A stretch of DNA of 64,000 bases from Okeania sp. KiyG1 (GTDB lineage: Bacteria; Cyanobacteriota; Cyanobacteriia; Cyanobacteriales; Microcoleaceae): positions 62,001-126,000 of the forward strand of contig NZ_BLZO01000117.1 of assembly GCF_014132355.1 (NCBI RefSeq), read 5' to 3'. The notes beneath the pieces were generated by a model. It worked only from the letters and a program-made list of their open reading frames with translations. It was not told the origin of the DNA and searched no databases. Numbering within the stretch: the first letter of the stretch is position 1; each line of letters starts with the position of its first letter. The translations under genes were made by a program, and so were the position numbers. Of this stretch, positions 1 to 7,415 are shown piece after piece.

Positions 1-80
1 TTCTTCATTTTTCAAAGCTCAAAAAAAATCCTGAAATTCAGGTTGTAAGTATTGAAAATTTCTGGTACTGTAGTGTTAGT

Positions 81-118
81 GGGTGAAACTCGCCTATATG
101 CATGACTTTTTATTCAAC
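81..118 (-). repeat. Solitary copy of the GTTGAATAAAAAGTCATG repeat
   Basis: Read on the minus strand this begins GTTGAATAAAAAGTCATGCA and runs on into TATAGGCGAG, matching the left end of the units arrayed at 43.5-45.2 kb and the solitary copy near 13.7 kb. Only the first forty or so bases are conserved here. The rest of the first 500 bases is AT-rich and holds no gene I can support. Confidence 0.7.
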
Positions 119-500
119 ATAATAATATGTACTTTGTTAATAGTTAATAGGAAAATCATTAATTATTAATAATCCATTGACAAATTAAACTGCAATCATA
201 ATTCCTTTCCCTAATTAACTATTTGCAAAAGCTTAGCCGTTATGCAATCCTGCTTTGATAGACTTTTTTAGGGTCTCTTCTAACTGAATAATATTAATTT
301 TTAGCATTCTACACGATAAATAAATTTACGCAATTCAAGATATGAAATCAACAATTTTATCTCCCCATTCCCTATTTCCTATTACCTGAATTATTCCCGA
401 AGTCTAATGAATATCAAATCTATTTAATTAGTTCTAATTAATTAGTTCTAATGAACCAAATTGTGAGAGTCTAAAACTTAAATTTCTACTAATGTAAACT

Positions 501-881
501 TCATAAACGATAATGGTCAATTACTTCCTTAATTCTATTCGGAGCAGGAATACCTGATACAATAATTTCAATATCCCCTGTTCCCGCGCTAGCTATTTTG
601 ATAGTACCAGTATTGAACAAACGTTCCATCATACTCTGTTGAACTTGAATATTACGGATATGAGCGTGCATTACTTCATTAGTGTATCTACTAAGTAGAC
701 CTTGCTGTAAAATTGTACGCTTGTCAGTCACTATTAATGTTGTATTTTTACTTTTAATCCACCATACCAATAAGAATATAAGTCCTATTCCAAACAATAA
801 AATCAAACACAAATAAGCAATAAATAAAAGTGGATTACTTCTCCACATACTCGGGTTAATTCGGCAACTTTCTACTTCCAT
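501..881 (-). CDS. PH (bPH2/YdbT-type) domain membrane protein
   Basis: This 126-residue protein has a hydrophobic hairpin at about residues 18-42 (FIAYLCLILLFGIGLIFLLV) followed by a compact beta-rich domain with the pattern LIVTDKRTILQQGLLSR, RNIQVQQSMMERLFNTGTI and ending IKEVIDHYRL. That pattern is typical of bacterial PH domains, in which a short membrane anchor precedes a cytoplasmic PH fold. It is a single-domain protein, as often seen in cyanobacteria. Its role is unknown; bacterial PH proteins are usually linked to envelope or stress functions. It lies downstream of the vWA/GTPase block on the same strand but about 770 bases beyond that block's last gene, so co-transcription is unlikely. 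Confidence 0.75.
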   Translation of the reverse strand: MEVESCRINPSMWRSNPLLFIAYLCLILLFGIGLIFLLVWWIKSKNTTLIVTDKRTILQQGLLSRYTNEVMHAHIRNIQVQQSMMERLFNTGTIKIASAGTGDIEIIVSGIPAPNRIKEVIDHYRL

Positions 882-1239
882 CTACTAACTCCTTCAAAAT
901 TAAAAAGTCAAAAGTATAGCAATGTGCGCTGGCATATTTACAAATTACAAAAACTGTCTAATAGCTAAAAATCTTATATTATTCCAACGGAGATGCTGCG
1001 CAAACGGTTTTTTATTGCGCCAGATGAGCTGTTACCTTCCGGAGCTTTTGCTTGAGCACAGCGCTATAAGATTTTGTAGCCCAAAAACTTTTGAGAAGTT
1101 AAAAGTCAAAAGTCATGCATTAAGATTTTGTAGTTAAGTTTAAGGATGGGGTTTGTTAAGCGATCGCCACTAATAAAAAGTTTCTATAACTGGAAAAATC
1201 TAGTTATTTTCAAAGAAGCGACCGCTATTATTTATAAAT
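882..1239. other. Intergenic stretch with palindromic inserts
   Basis: There is no credible gene here. Two short reading frames lack ribosome-binding sites and family resemblance. The stretch contains palindromic repeat pieces of the GATGCTGCGCAAACGG type near 990 and ACCTTCCGGAGCTTTTGC near 1034, plus a HIP1 site (GCGATCGC) near 1160. Confidence 0.6.
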
Positions 1240-1605
1240 CAAATTATCAGCTAGTTAGTCATATAAATCAGGACAAATATCTTTACCCCACGCTGGTAAA
1301 CCTGCCTTTTTATCTTTCAATTTACGGTTAGGTAAATCAATTATACTAGGCATTTTATTCAACAAATCAAATCAAACAATATTGCATGGTTTTGAGTTTC
1401 TATCTGTAAAGGAATTTGCATTACCATCAAGCTTTAAATAAAACACCAATTTGCGATTAACATCACTGCAAAATCCAATAATTACAACTTTTAATAGGAG
1501 CTAAAAAACTATTAGTATTGGGTTAATTTTATTCAAATAAAGCAGGTACTTGAGAGTAATCTTTAATAGGACGAATTACTTTAGAAAAATGATTTGGAAT
1601 GAAGT
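1240..1605 (-). pseudogene. Relic of the 3' end of the neighbouring vWA gene
   Basis: On the minus strand this is a degenerate copy of the last part of the vWA gene at 2078-3007. The order of recognisable blocks is the same: the segment for FFAPTFQQ-like sequence, the segment around RDPSFYLKLDANANSFTDK, and the C-terminal GLPGWGKEFCPELYD region. There are frame breaks, and roughly 150 bases of the middle are deleted. It has no open frame of its own. It is best explained as a partial tandem duplication of the gene's 3' end that then decayed, with the small exported-protein gene now lying between the two copies. Confidence 0.8.
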
Positions 1606-1647
1606 GGGAGCATCTTGCTCCCATGCCAAGCACTCCTTTAGAAAGCT

Positions 1648-2028
1648 CTATCTAAGGCTCTCCAATAGATAGTTTGCCCATTCTAAAGCTTTAGTTGAAC
1701 TAGAGGGGTGACTTACCATAACAGTTACCCGACCACTTTGAGAGACTTCAGAACAATCAATGATTGCGGTAATTTCTGAGTTCTCTCCACTAACAAAAGC
1801 TGTGTTATTTACATTAATTGTATTACTAGGGGTTGGCAATTGTGCCTGTCCTAAAACATTCGCACTTTTCTCCAAACACTGAGATTGACTTAAGCCAAGA
1901 TAATCAAACCTAAATGACAAGGCAGGTCCTGCATAAGCAACTGCTAATGTTGCTATGTAGATAGACAAAGTACTTGAAGCTACAGATATAGTCTTTACAA
2001 TTTTAGAACCAAACCTCATATCACTCAT
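1648..2028 (-). CDS. Small exported protein, unknown function
   Basis: Start chosen at the ATG giving MSDMRFGSK, seven bases after a good GAGGAG ribosome-binding site; an upstream TTG would add five residues. The 126-residue product has a positively charged N-terminus, a hydrophobic stretch (TISVASSTLSIYIATLAVAYA) and a plausible signal-peptidase site after AYA, so it is probably exported. The mature part has two cysteines (QSQCLEK and IIDCSEV) that could form a disulfide. I recognise no family. It follows the vWA gene by about 50 bases on the same strand, so it may be the last gene of that operon. Confidence 0.6.
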   Translation of the reverse strand: MSDMRFGSKIVKTISVASSTLSIYIATLAVAYAGPALSFRFDYLGLSQSQCLEKSANVLGQAQLPTPSNTINVNNTAFVSGENSEITAIIDCSEVSQSGRVTVMVSHPSSSTKALEWANYLLESLR

Positions 2029-2077
2029 AATGAAACTCCTCAAAACTCAATCAAATATCAATTAAATTGTTAGCTAG

Positions 2078-3007
2078 TTAATCGTACAATTCAGGACAAA
2101 ACTCTTTACCCCACCCAGGTAAACCTGCCTTTGGATCTTCCAATTGACGGTTAAGTAAATCAATTATACTAGGCATTTTATTTAACAAATCAAATACAAT
2201 AATGTTGCAAGGTTTTGAATTTTTATCTGTAAAGGAATTCGCATTAGCATCAAGCTTTAAATAAAAACTTGGATCGCGATTAACATCACTGCCAAATCCA
2301 ATAATCACAATTTTTAATTCGTCTTGACTGTTAAGTTTGCCACAAGTTTCTTGAATAGAGTTAACAAAGGTATCGCGGTCGTCAAGTTCCCCATCTGTAT
2401 AGATAATTATAAATCCTCCTTCATTTGGCATTCGTGTCCCAAACCATTGTCCGACAATTTGTTGAAAAGTAGGAGCTAAAAAAGTGTTACTATCAGGTTG
2501 ATTTTCTTCAAATAGAGCAGGTACTTGAGAGTCATCTTGAATAGGACGAATTACTGTAGAAGAACGATTAGGACTAAAAAATGTTACAGTAATTTCATCG
2601 CAAATTCTTTCACCATTCATACCTTCTTGATTAAGAATATTATAAACATGACCTTCTATAACTTCTGCAATAGCTTTCCAACGACGTTCGTTATTGAATA
2701 AAGAGTCTCTTCGCACCATTGAACCGCTTTGGTCAATTAACATATAAACTTTACGGTCATAAATTTTTTTGTTAGGCATAATACTTCTCCTTTTTGTATT
2801 TGTAACTATTTGCTTTGTTTCTTCTGTGGGAGTAGAAACTTCAGAAGTTTCAACAACATTATAAGTCTTCCCACTGCTATATTTTTGGACGTAAGTAGAC
2901 GAGTTCTTTGCCCTATGCTTTTCCTCATCATTTTTTTCTGTTCTAGGTAGTTGTTTAACTACACTTTGTAGTAATTTGATTACTACATCTTGCAGAAATT
3001 TCAACAT
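2078..3007 (-). CDS. von Willebrand factor A domain protein
   Basis: The protein carries a vWA domain with an intact MIDAS start, LIDQSGSM at residues 90-97 counted from the long start, then a conserved Thr/Asp region (APTFQQIVGQWF and IIYTDGELDDRD). MIDAS domains bind a divalent metal and act in protein-protein contacts. The long start (MLKFLQDVVIK) lacks a convincing ribosome-binding site. An internal ATG at 2779 (MPNKKIYDRK) has AGGAG seven bases upstream and gives a compact 233-residue vWA protein. The first 76 residues may therefore be a linker, a degenerate extension or untranslated. It lies 45 bases after the 362-residue gene, so the two are likely co-transcribed. Co-occurrence with two GTPase genes suggests a role as an adaptor in an NTPase-controlled conflict or stress module (inference). 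Confidence 0.85.
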   Translation of the reverse strand: MLKFLQDVVIKLLQSVVKQLPRTEKNDEEKHRAKNSSTYVQKYSSGKTYNVVETSEVSTPTEETKQIVTNTKRRSIMPNKKIYDRKVYMLIDQSGSMVRRDSLFNNERRWKAIAEVIEGHVYNILNQEGMNGERICDEITVTFFSPNRSSTVIRPIQDDSQVPALFEENQPDSNTFLAPTFQQIVGQWFGTRMPNEGGFIIIYTDGELDDRDTFVNSIQETCGKLNSQDELKIVIIGFGSDVNRDPSFYLKLDANANSFTDKNSKPCNIIVFDLLNKMPSIIDLLNRQLEDPKAGLPGWGKEFCPELYD

Positions 3008-3052
3008 GAAAAATTGGCTAAATTTATCTCTATTTTATTGTTGGTTGTTTTG

Positions 3053-4141
3053 CTAGCTCCCTTCATCTTTACTTTTCTCCTCTAAATTTTCTGAACTTTT
3101 GAAGTTTACCATTGGTTCGACCAGAGATTTCAACCATTTAAACTGTGCTGAAACTAACTCTATCATCACAGATAAAGACAGTTTAACCTTGGATTTTGCT
3201 TGAGGAATTTCTATCCAACCATCGGTATCTACAAGTTTTGATAAACCACGCCATATTTGAGCTTCTATCAGAATTTCCATTTTTTTAAATCCTGTAACTA
3301 CTAACAGAGGAGCTATTTCTGATGGCAATTTAGAATTGTTAATTTCCTCTGCAAGTTGCTCTCTTAATTCTGGTATATTAGGGCCGATTTTCTTGATAGA
3401 ATCTGCTGCTTTACTTGCTGGAGTTTCTTCTGTTTTCTCTGCAGAAATAACTTCTAATAGTTTTGAAAAAGAAACATAGAAACCGTAATTGACAAAACTG
3501 GAATAAATATTATCCTCATTGGGAGAATATTCCACATCTGGAGGCAAATAAATTTCTTTAGGTTTAATCGAATCTAGTTCCAATGTATTGTAAATTTTGC
3601 CAAAGTCTAGAGAATTAATAGCTTTTCCCTCAAAAAAATTACTGACTATTTCCTCTGGCAAATTTAACTCTACTGCCAACTTTTGTTGATTCTGAAAATT
3701 GCTTTTTTCCAGACTACTTCTGACTCGCTCAACATCTTCTGGATTGACCTGTAACAAGTCTGGATTTTTTAACAACTCCACATACAAACTAATATCTTTA
3801 GTTAGTTCCTTACATTTTTCATCCACCAAAGCACGAGCAACTAACTGACGTAAAATCAGTTCATTATCATCAGTATCTTTGTCTACAAATGCCAGATCGA
3901 TTCTAATTTGCCGACCAATAATATCCAGACGTTTCTCTGGTTCAAGACCAGTTATTAATAGCAACAAAGAGGACTCCGGGAGTCTTTCTAAAACTACTGA
4001 TGGAGAGCTACTTTCAATTAAAGAAATAGAATTTTTTGACAGAGGAGGTATTTCTTCTTTAACTATTCCATCTGCAATGACTTTTATCCAACGGTAATCT
4101 TTATCTTGGTCATAACCCCGACTTTGAACATAAATCTCCAT
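3053..4141 (-). CDS. Uncharacterised 362-residue protein of the GTPase/vWA locus
   Basis: I do not recognise a family. The start (MEIYVQSRGYDQDKDYRWI) has GGAGG ten bases upstream. The N-terminal 100 residues look like a small alpha/beta domain with a repeated hydrophobic pattern (PSVVLERLPESSLLLLITGLEP). The middle is helical and acidic, and the C-terminal part carries helices rich in Lys and Leu. There is no membrane segment or signal peptide. It sits between the P-loop GTPase and the vWA gene on the same strand. GTPase-associated proteins of unknown fold are typical of published bacterial conflict systems with double-GTPases and vWA proteins, and I infer it is this locus's equivalent. Its 5' end is repeated three times upstream. 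Confidence 0.6.
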   Translation of the reverse strand: MEIYVQSRGYDQDKDYRWIKVIADGIVKEEIPPLSKNSISLIESSSPSVVLERLPESSLLLLITGLEPEKRLDIIGRQIRIDLAFVDKDTDDNELILRQLVARALVDEKCKELTKDISLYVELLKNPDLLQVNPEDVERVRSSLEKSNFQNQQKLAVELNLPEEIVSNFFEGKAINSLDFGKIYNTLELDSIKPKEIYLPPDVEYSPNEDNIYSSFVNYGFYVSFSKLLEVISAEKTEETPASKAADSIKKIGPNIPELREQLAEEINNSKLPSEIAPLLVVTGFKKMEILIEAQIWRGLSKLVDTDGWIEIPQAKSKVKLSLSVMIELVSAQFKWLKSLVEPMVNFKSSENLEEKSKDEGS

Positions 4142-4331
4142 AGTTTTTTTACCCTCCGTAAGTTATCTCTAGTCTGATTAATAAAGAAAATTCAGTGTTT
4201 CAAGTCTCCCTATTCCACTGAGATACTGATAACTGAAATTACCCTCCATAGCTTATCTCCAGTCTGATTAAATTAGCCATCATAAAAATCTTCTTTCCTC
4301 AAGAGCGAGAATATTTTTTAGGTGGGGAATG

Positions 4332-5113
4332 AGGTATTTATTCTTTAACTCCTCCATCTGCAATAACTTTTATCCAACGGTAATCTTTATCTTGGTCATA
4401 ACCCCGACTTTGAACATAAATCTCCATAATTTTTTGACCAGAAAAAAAAGCATAAAATCTTCCCTTTAAAGGGGATAAAAAAAATAAAATTCAGTGTTTC
4501 AAGCCTCCCTATTCCACTGATAACAGATAACTGATAACTGAAATTACCCTCCATAACTTATACCAATTCACTTTAAAGATGTCACAAATAGTTTCAGAAT
4601 TTAGATGTGAAATAATTTCCTGAAATTACTGTGGCATTAAAATTTTAACTTCCGCGAAAGTGAGGAATGCTGCTTAAACAAACTTCCCCTTGTTCACTAC
4701 TCCCTACTCCCTAAATTTTTGATTTTTTCACAGAGAGAGGAGGTATTTCTTCTTTAACTATTCCATCTGCAATAACTTTTATCCAACGGTAATCTTTATC
4801 TTGGTCATAACCCCGATTTGAGCATAAATCTCCATCGCTGTTTTTACCGAAAAATTATGGGTATGCGCCTCCCCTTTTAAGGAGATAAAAAAAAGAGAAT
4901 TACGTATTTTCTTGCCTCCTTATTGCAGAGGTACTGATAACTGATAACTGATAACTGATAACTGATAACTGAAATTACCCTCCGTAACTTATCTATATTC
5001 TGATTAAATTAGCCATAATAAAAATCTTCTTTTCTCCAGAGCGAGAATATTTTTTCGGTGGGGAATGAGGTATTTATTCTTTAACTCCTCCATCTGAATA
5101 TAAATCTCCATAG
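4332..5113 (-). repeat. Three relic copies of the 362-residue gene's 5' end
   Basis: The first 90-100 coding bases of the downstream gene (from the start codon through RWIKVIADGIVKEE) recur at about 4332-4427 and 4738-4834, and a shortened form recurs at about 5069-5113, all on the minus strand. Each copy is followed upstream by the same leader sequence, including TTACCCTCC plus a stretch of GATAACT heptamers. Most codons are unchanged, but each copy stops or loses frame soon after. This looks like tandem duplication of a unit made of leader plus gene start, with a repeat element in each unit. Confidence 0.8.
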
Positions 5114-5152
5114 TTGTTTCTACCAATGGATAATGGATAATTGATAATGAGG

Positions 5153-5518
5153 TAATTAGGGTTTGCTGAAAAAGTATGAGTGGTAAGGGTAGTAAAAGCT
5201 TGCACTTTTTAAGGGAAAAAAAATGATGAAACTTTTACTTTGAAAGGCTTTTATATTTAATCAGCAAGTCCTAATTATGGTTTGCGTATGGAAAGTCTTT
5301 TTGCTGAGGTAGGAGACAGGAGACAGGAGACAGGAGAAATGGGAATTTAGAAGAAGTAGGAGTAAGAATTGTAAGAGTGATTTTTCAGCCCAACTTTTGC
5401 CTAAAATACGCTCCTTTTTGAGCATGAAGAGCTGAAAACCAGGTACTTTTTTCGACCCCAAAAAGGCACTTGTCTTTATATGTCAATGCTTTTATATTTA
5501 ATCAGCAAGCCCTAATTA
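5153..5518. mobile_element. Two adjoining miniature inverted-repeat elements (TTAGGGTTTGCTGA family)
   Basis: The first copy spans about 5153-5277 and the second about 5271-5518. They share a junction. Outer ends read TAATTAGGGTTTGCTGA and, at the far side, AATCAGCAAGCCCTAATTA, which are imperfect inverse complements. Internal conserved blocks (GAGCATGAAGAGCTGAAAAC; AAGGCACTTGTCTTT) recur in copies at 15.0-15.4 kb and 54.8-55.0 kb, with partial ones at 34.5 and 62.1 kb. There is no coding capacity, so mobility would need a transposase in trans. Confidence 0.7.
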
Positions 5519-5548
5519 TTCATTATTCATTATTCATTATTCATTAAT

Positions 5549-6595
5549 TTATACCTCTAACAATTCATTTCCCTGTAAGATAGTAAAACCATCCGTAGTT
5601 TTCCTAGTTTTGACAAATTGTTTAATAGCTTGCTCGAACATACTTTCTTGCTGAAACACACCACGGACAGCACTTAAAATAGGCGATCGCTTATAAATTT
5701 GCTGATCGTTATGTCGCTTTAATAAAAAGCTCAACAAATATCGGAGTAAATGGTCATTATCTTTAGGGTTGTAAGTATCCATACTGCTATTCTTTTTAAA
5801 TACAAACTGGGGTTTATTAAAGTCTTCAATAAAGTAGCGGGAAAAAAACAAACATCCCACTGTTTGTATTGGCGTAGTAACTACAGCGATATTATTACTC
5901 CGACTGGGGTCGCTGAGAAACTTCAGCAAAGGTGAATACTTATCTTTTATACATCCTAAAAGTTTTTTAGCAGATTCTGAAGTTTGAACGTAAGTTTCAC
6001 ATTTTACAGGAGCTAAAATTACTAATTTAGGCTCCTTTAATCTTGTATAAGCAGCTTTAAATAAATCCAAAATTTCTTCTGGATGATTTTTAGCATCATG
6101 CCACCTGCCACTTCTGCCTTCTAGTAAATCCCAATTTTTACTATTTAAAGGATCGAGTTTATGAGGTTCAATCATTGCTGGAGTATCTATAGAAATAATT
6201 ACTGCGGCAGATTTTTTCAGCAAACCTTTCAAATATTCTCTACCCACAGGATTATCTTTTAAAACATAACTTCCTGGATAATCTCGAAAACTCAATTTAA
6301 GTAATTGCCGTTCTGTTTTAGACAGATAAAATGCAAATTCTGGTAAAGATTCTGGTCCTGCAACTGCAGATGTTCCTGCTATTCCTCCAGTACCTTCTGT
6401 AGCGATAATTTCATCTCCCATACTCTGGAGGTCTTGGAGATTTTTTTGCAGAATTTCTTCAGTAGCAGAATCTGGTTTAAACTCAAAATTTACCTCTTGA
6501 ATCTTACTAAACTGTTCGTAAATTGAGGTTAAAAGTGTAGTTTTACCAACACCACTTGCTCCTAACATTGTAGTAACAATTTCAGGCATAGCCAT
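5549..6595 (-). CDS. P-loop GTPase of the conflict-type locus (double-GTPase-like)
   Basis: This 348-residue soluble protein opens with a Walker A motif, LGASGVGKTT (residues 11-20). It has a G3-like DYPGS at 105-109 and a G4-like APVKCE at 195-200 instead of NKxD. The DxPG and VKCE pattern resembles GTPases that travel with vWA and GAP-type proteins in bacterial conflict systems, but I assign this from memory and motif only. The start ATG follows AGGAGG by eight bases, so translation should be strong. Downstream on the same strand lie the 362-residue and vWA genes; upstream is a dynamin-like GTPase gene. About 400 bases containing this gene's 5' end and leader are duplicated immediately upstream. 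Confidence 0.7.
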   Translation of the reverse strand: MAMPEIVTTMLGASGVGKTTLLTSIYEQFSKIQEVNFEFKPDSATEEILQKNLQDLQSMGDEIIATEGTGGIAGTSAVAGPESLPEFAFYLSKTERQLLKLSFRDYPGSYVLKDNPVGREYLKGLLKKSAAVIISIDTPAMIEPHKLDPLNSKNWDLLEGRSGRWHDAKNHPEEILDLFKAAYTRLKEPKLVILAPVKCETYVQTSESAKKLLGCIKDKYSPLLKFLSDPSRSNNIAVVTTPIQTVGCLFFSRYFIEDFNKPQFVFKKNSSMDTYNPKDNDHLLRYLLSFLLKRHNDQQIYKRSPILSAVRGVFQQESMFEQAIKQFVKTRKTTDGFTILQGNELLEV

Positions 6596-6880
6596 AATTT
6601 TATTCCTCCTAATTAATTTGAATTAGCTGTTAGCTTTTCACAAACAACTACCAGCTTTTTGAACTTGGATTAAAATTCCATGCTTCTATAAATAAGATAG
6701 TTTAAAATGAGGTTTAAATCCCCTTCGAAACGTAAAAAAAAACTTACTCCTACTGATTGCTGACTGCTTCTTTAATTACTAGACCTCTTGCAAAAGTTCT
6801 AATTAAATAAATTTAAGATATGAAATCAAGAATTTCATCCTCACTATTCCCTATTTCCTATTCCCTATTCCCTGACTTCT

Positions 6881-7012
6881 GGCAGAATCTGGTTTAAACT
6901 CAAAATTTACCTCTTTAATTTTACTAAACTGTTCGTATATTGAAGTTAAAAGTGTAGTTTTACCAACACCACTTGCTCCTAACATTGTAGTCACAATTTC
7001 TGGAATAGCCAT
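6881..7012 (-). pseudogene. Duplicated 5' end of the P-loop GTPase gene
   Basis: This stretch encodes a near-exact copy of the first 44 or so residues of the GTPase at 5549-6595, including the Walker A motif, starting MAIPEIVTTM and ending near FKPDSA. The sequence upstream (7013-7250) likewise copies the leader at 6596-6850, including AGGAGG before the ATG. It stops being homologous at a run of TATTCCC repeats. It is a recent partial tandem duplication of about 400 bases that also doubles the likely promoter region. Confidence 0.85.
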
Positions 7013-7251
7013 AATTTTAGTCCTCCTAATTAATTTTAATTAACTGTTAGCTTTTAACAAACAGCTACCAGCTTTTTGAACTTGGATTAAAATCCCATGC
7101 TTCTATAAATCAGATAGTTTAAAATGAGGTTTAAATCCCCTTATAAAAGTAAAAAAAACTTACTCCTACTGATTACTGACTGCTTCTTTAATTACTAGAA
7201 ATCTTGCAAAAGTTCTAATTAAATCAATAATTTCATCCCCACTATTCCCTA

Positions 7252-7382
7252 TTACCGAATAATTAAGGTAAAAATCCTCTCATGAGCAAGGAGAAACAAG
7301 AAAAAATTTTCCTTTTATTCAATCCTTTTCCTTTTAGGGATAGGTAATTATCAATTATCCATTATCAATTATCAATTATTGA
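7252..7382. repeat. Core-plus-heptamer repeat element
   Basis: The element begins TTACCGAATAATTAAGG, continues through an AGGAGAAACAAGAAAA core, and ends AGGTAATTATC followed by a run of CAATTAT heptamers. The same architecture recurs near 10.1, 12.3, 12.7 and 15.9 kb and, inverted, near 34.2, 51.5 and 57.0 kb. The two halves of the core are partly inverse complements, so a folded transcript or cruciform is possible. Confidence 0.75.
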
Positions 7383-7415
7383 ACTATTCCCTATTCCCTG
7401 ACTTCTGCAAGAAGT

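Noticed and set aside
922-1331. Two plus-strand reading frames of 71 and 61 codons
   Set aside because: No ribosome-binding site or family resemblance. They cross palindromic repeats and, in the second case, the antisense of the vWA relic.
5261-5461. 66-codon frame on the minus strand
   Set aside because: It lies entirely within a miniature inverted-repeat element.
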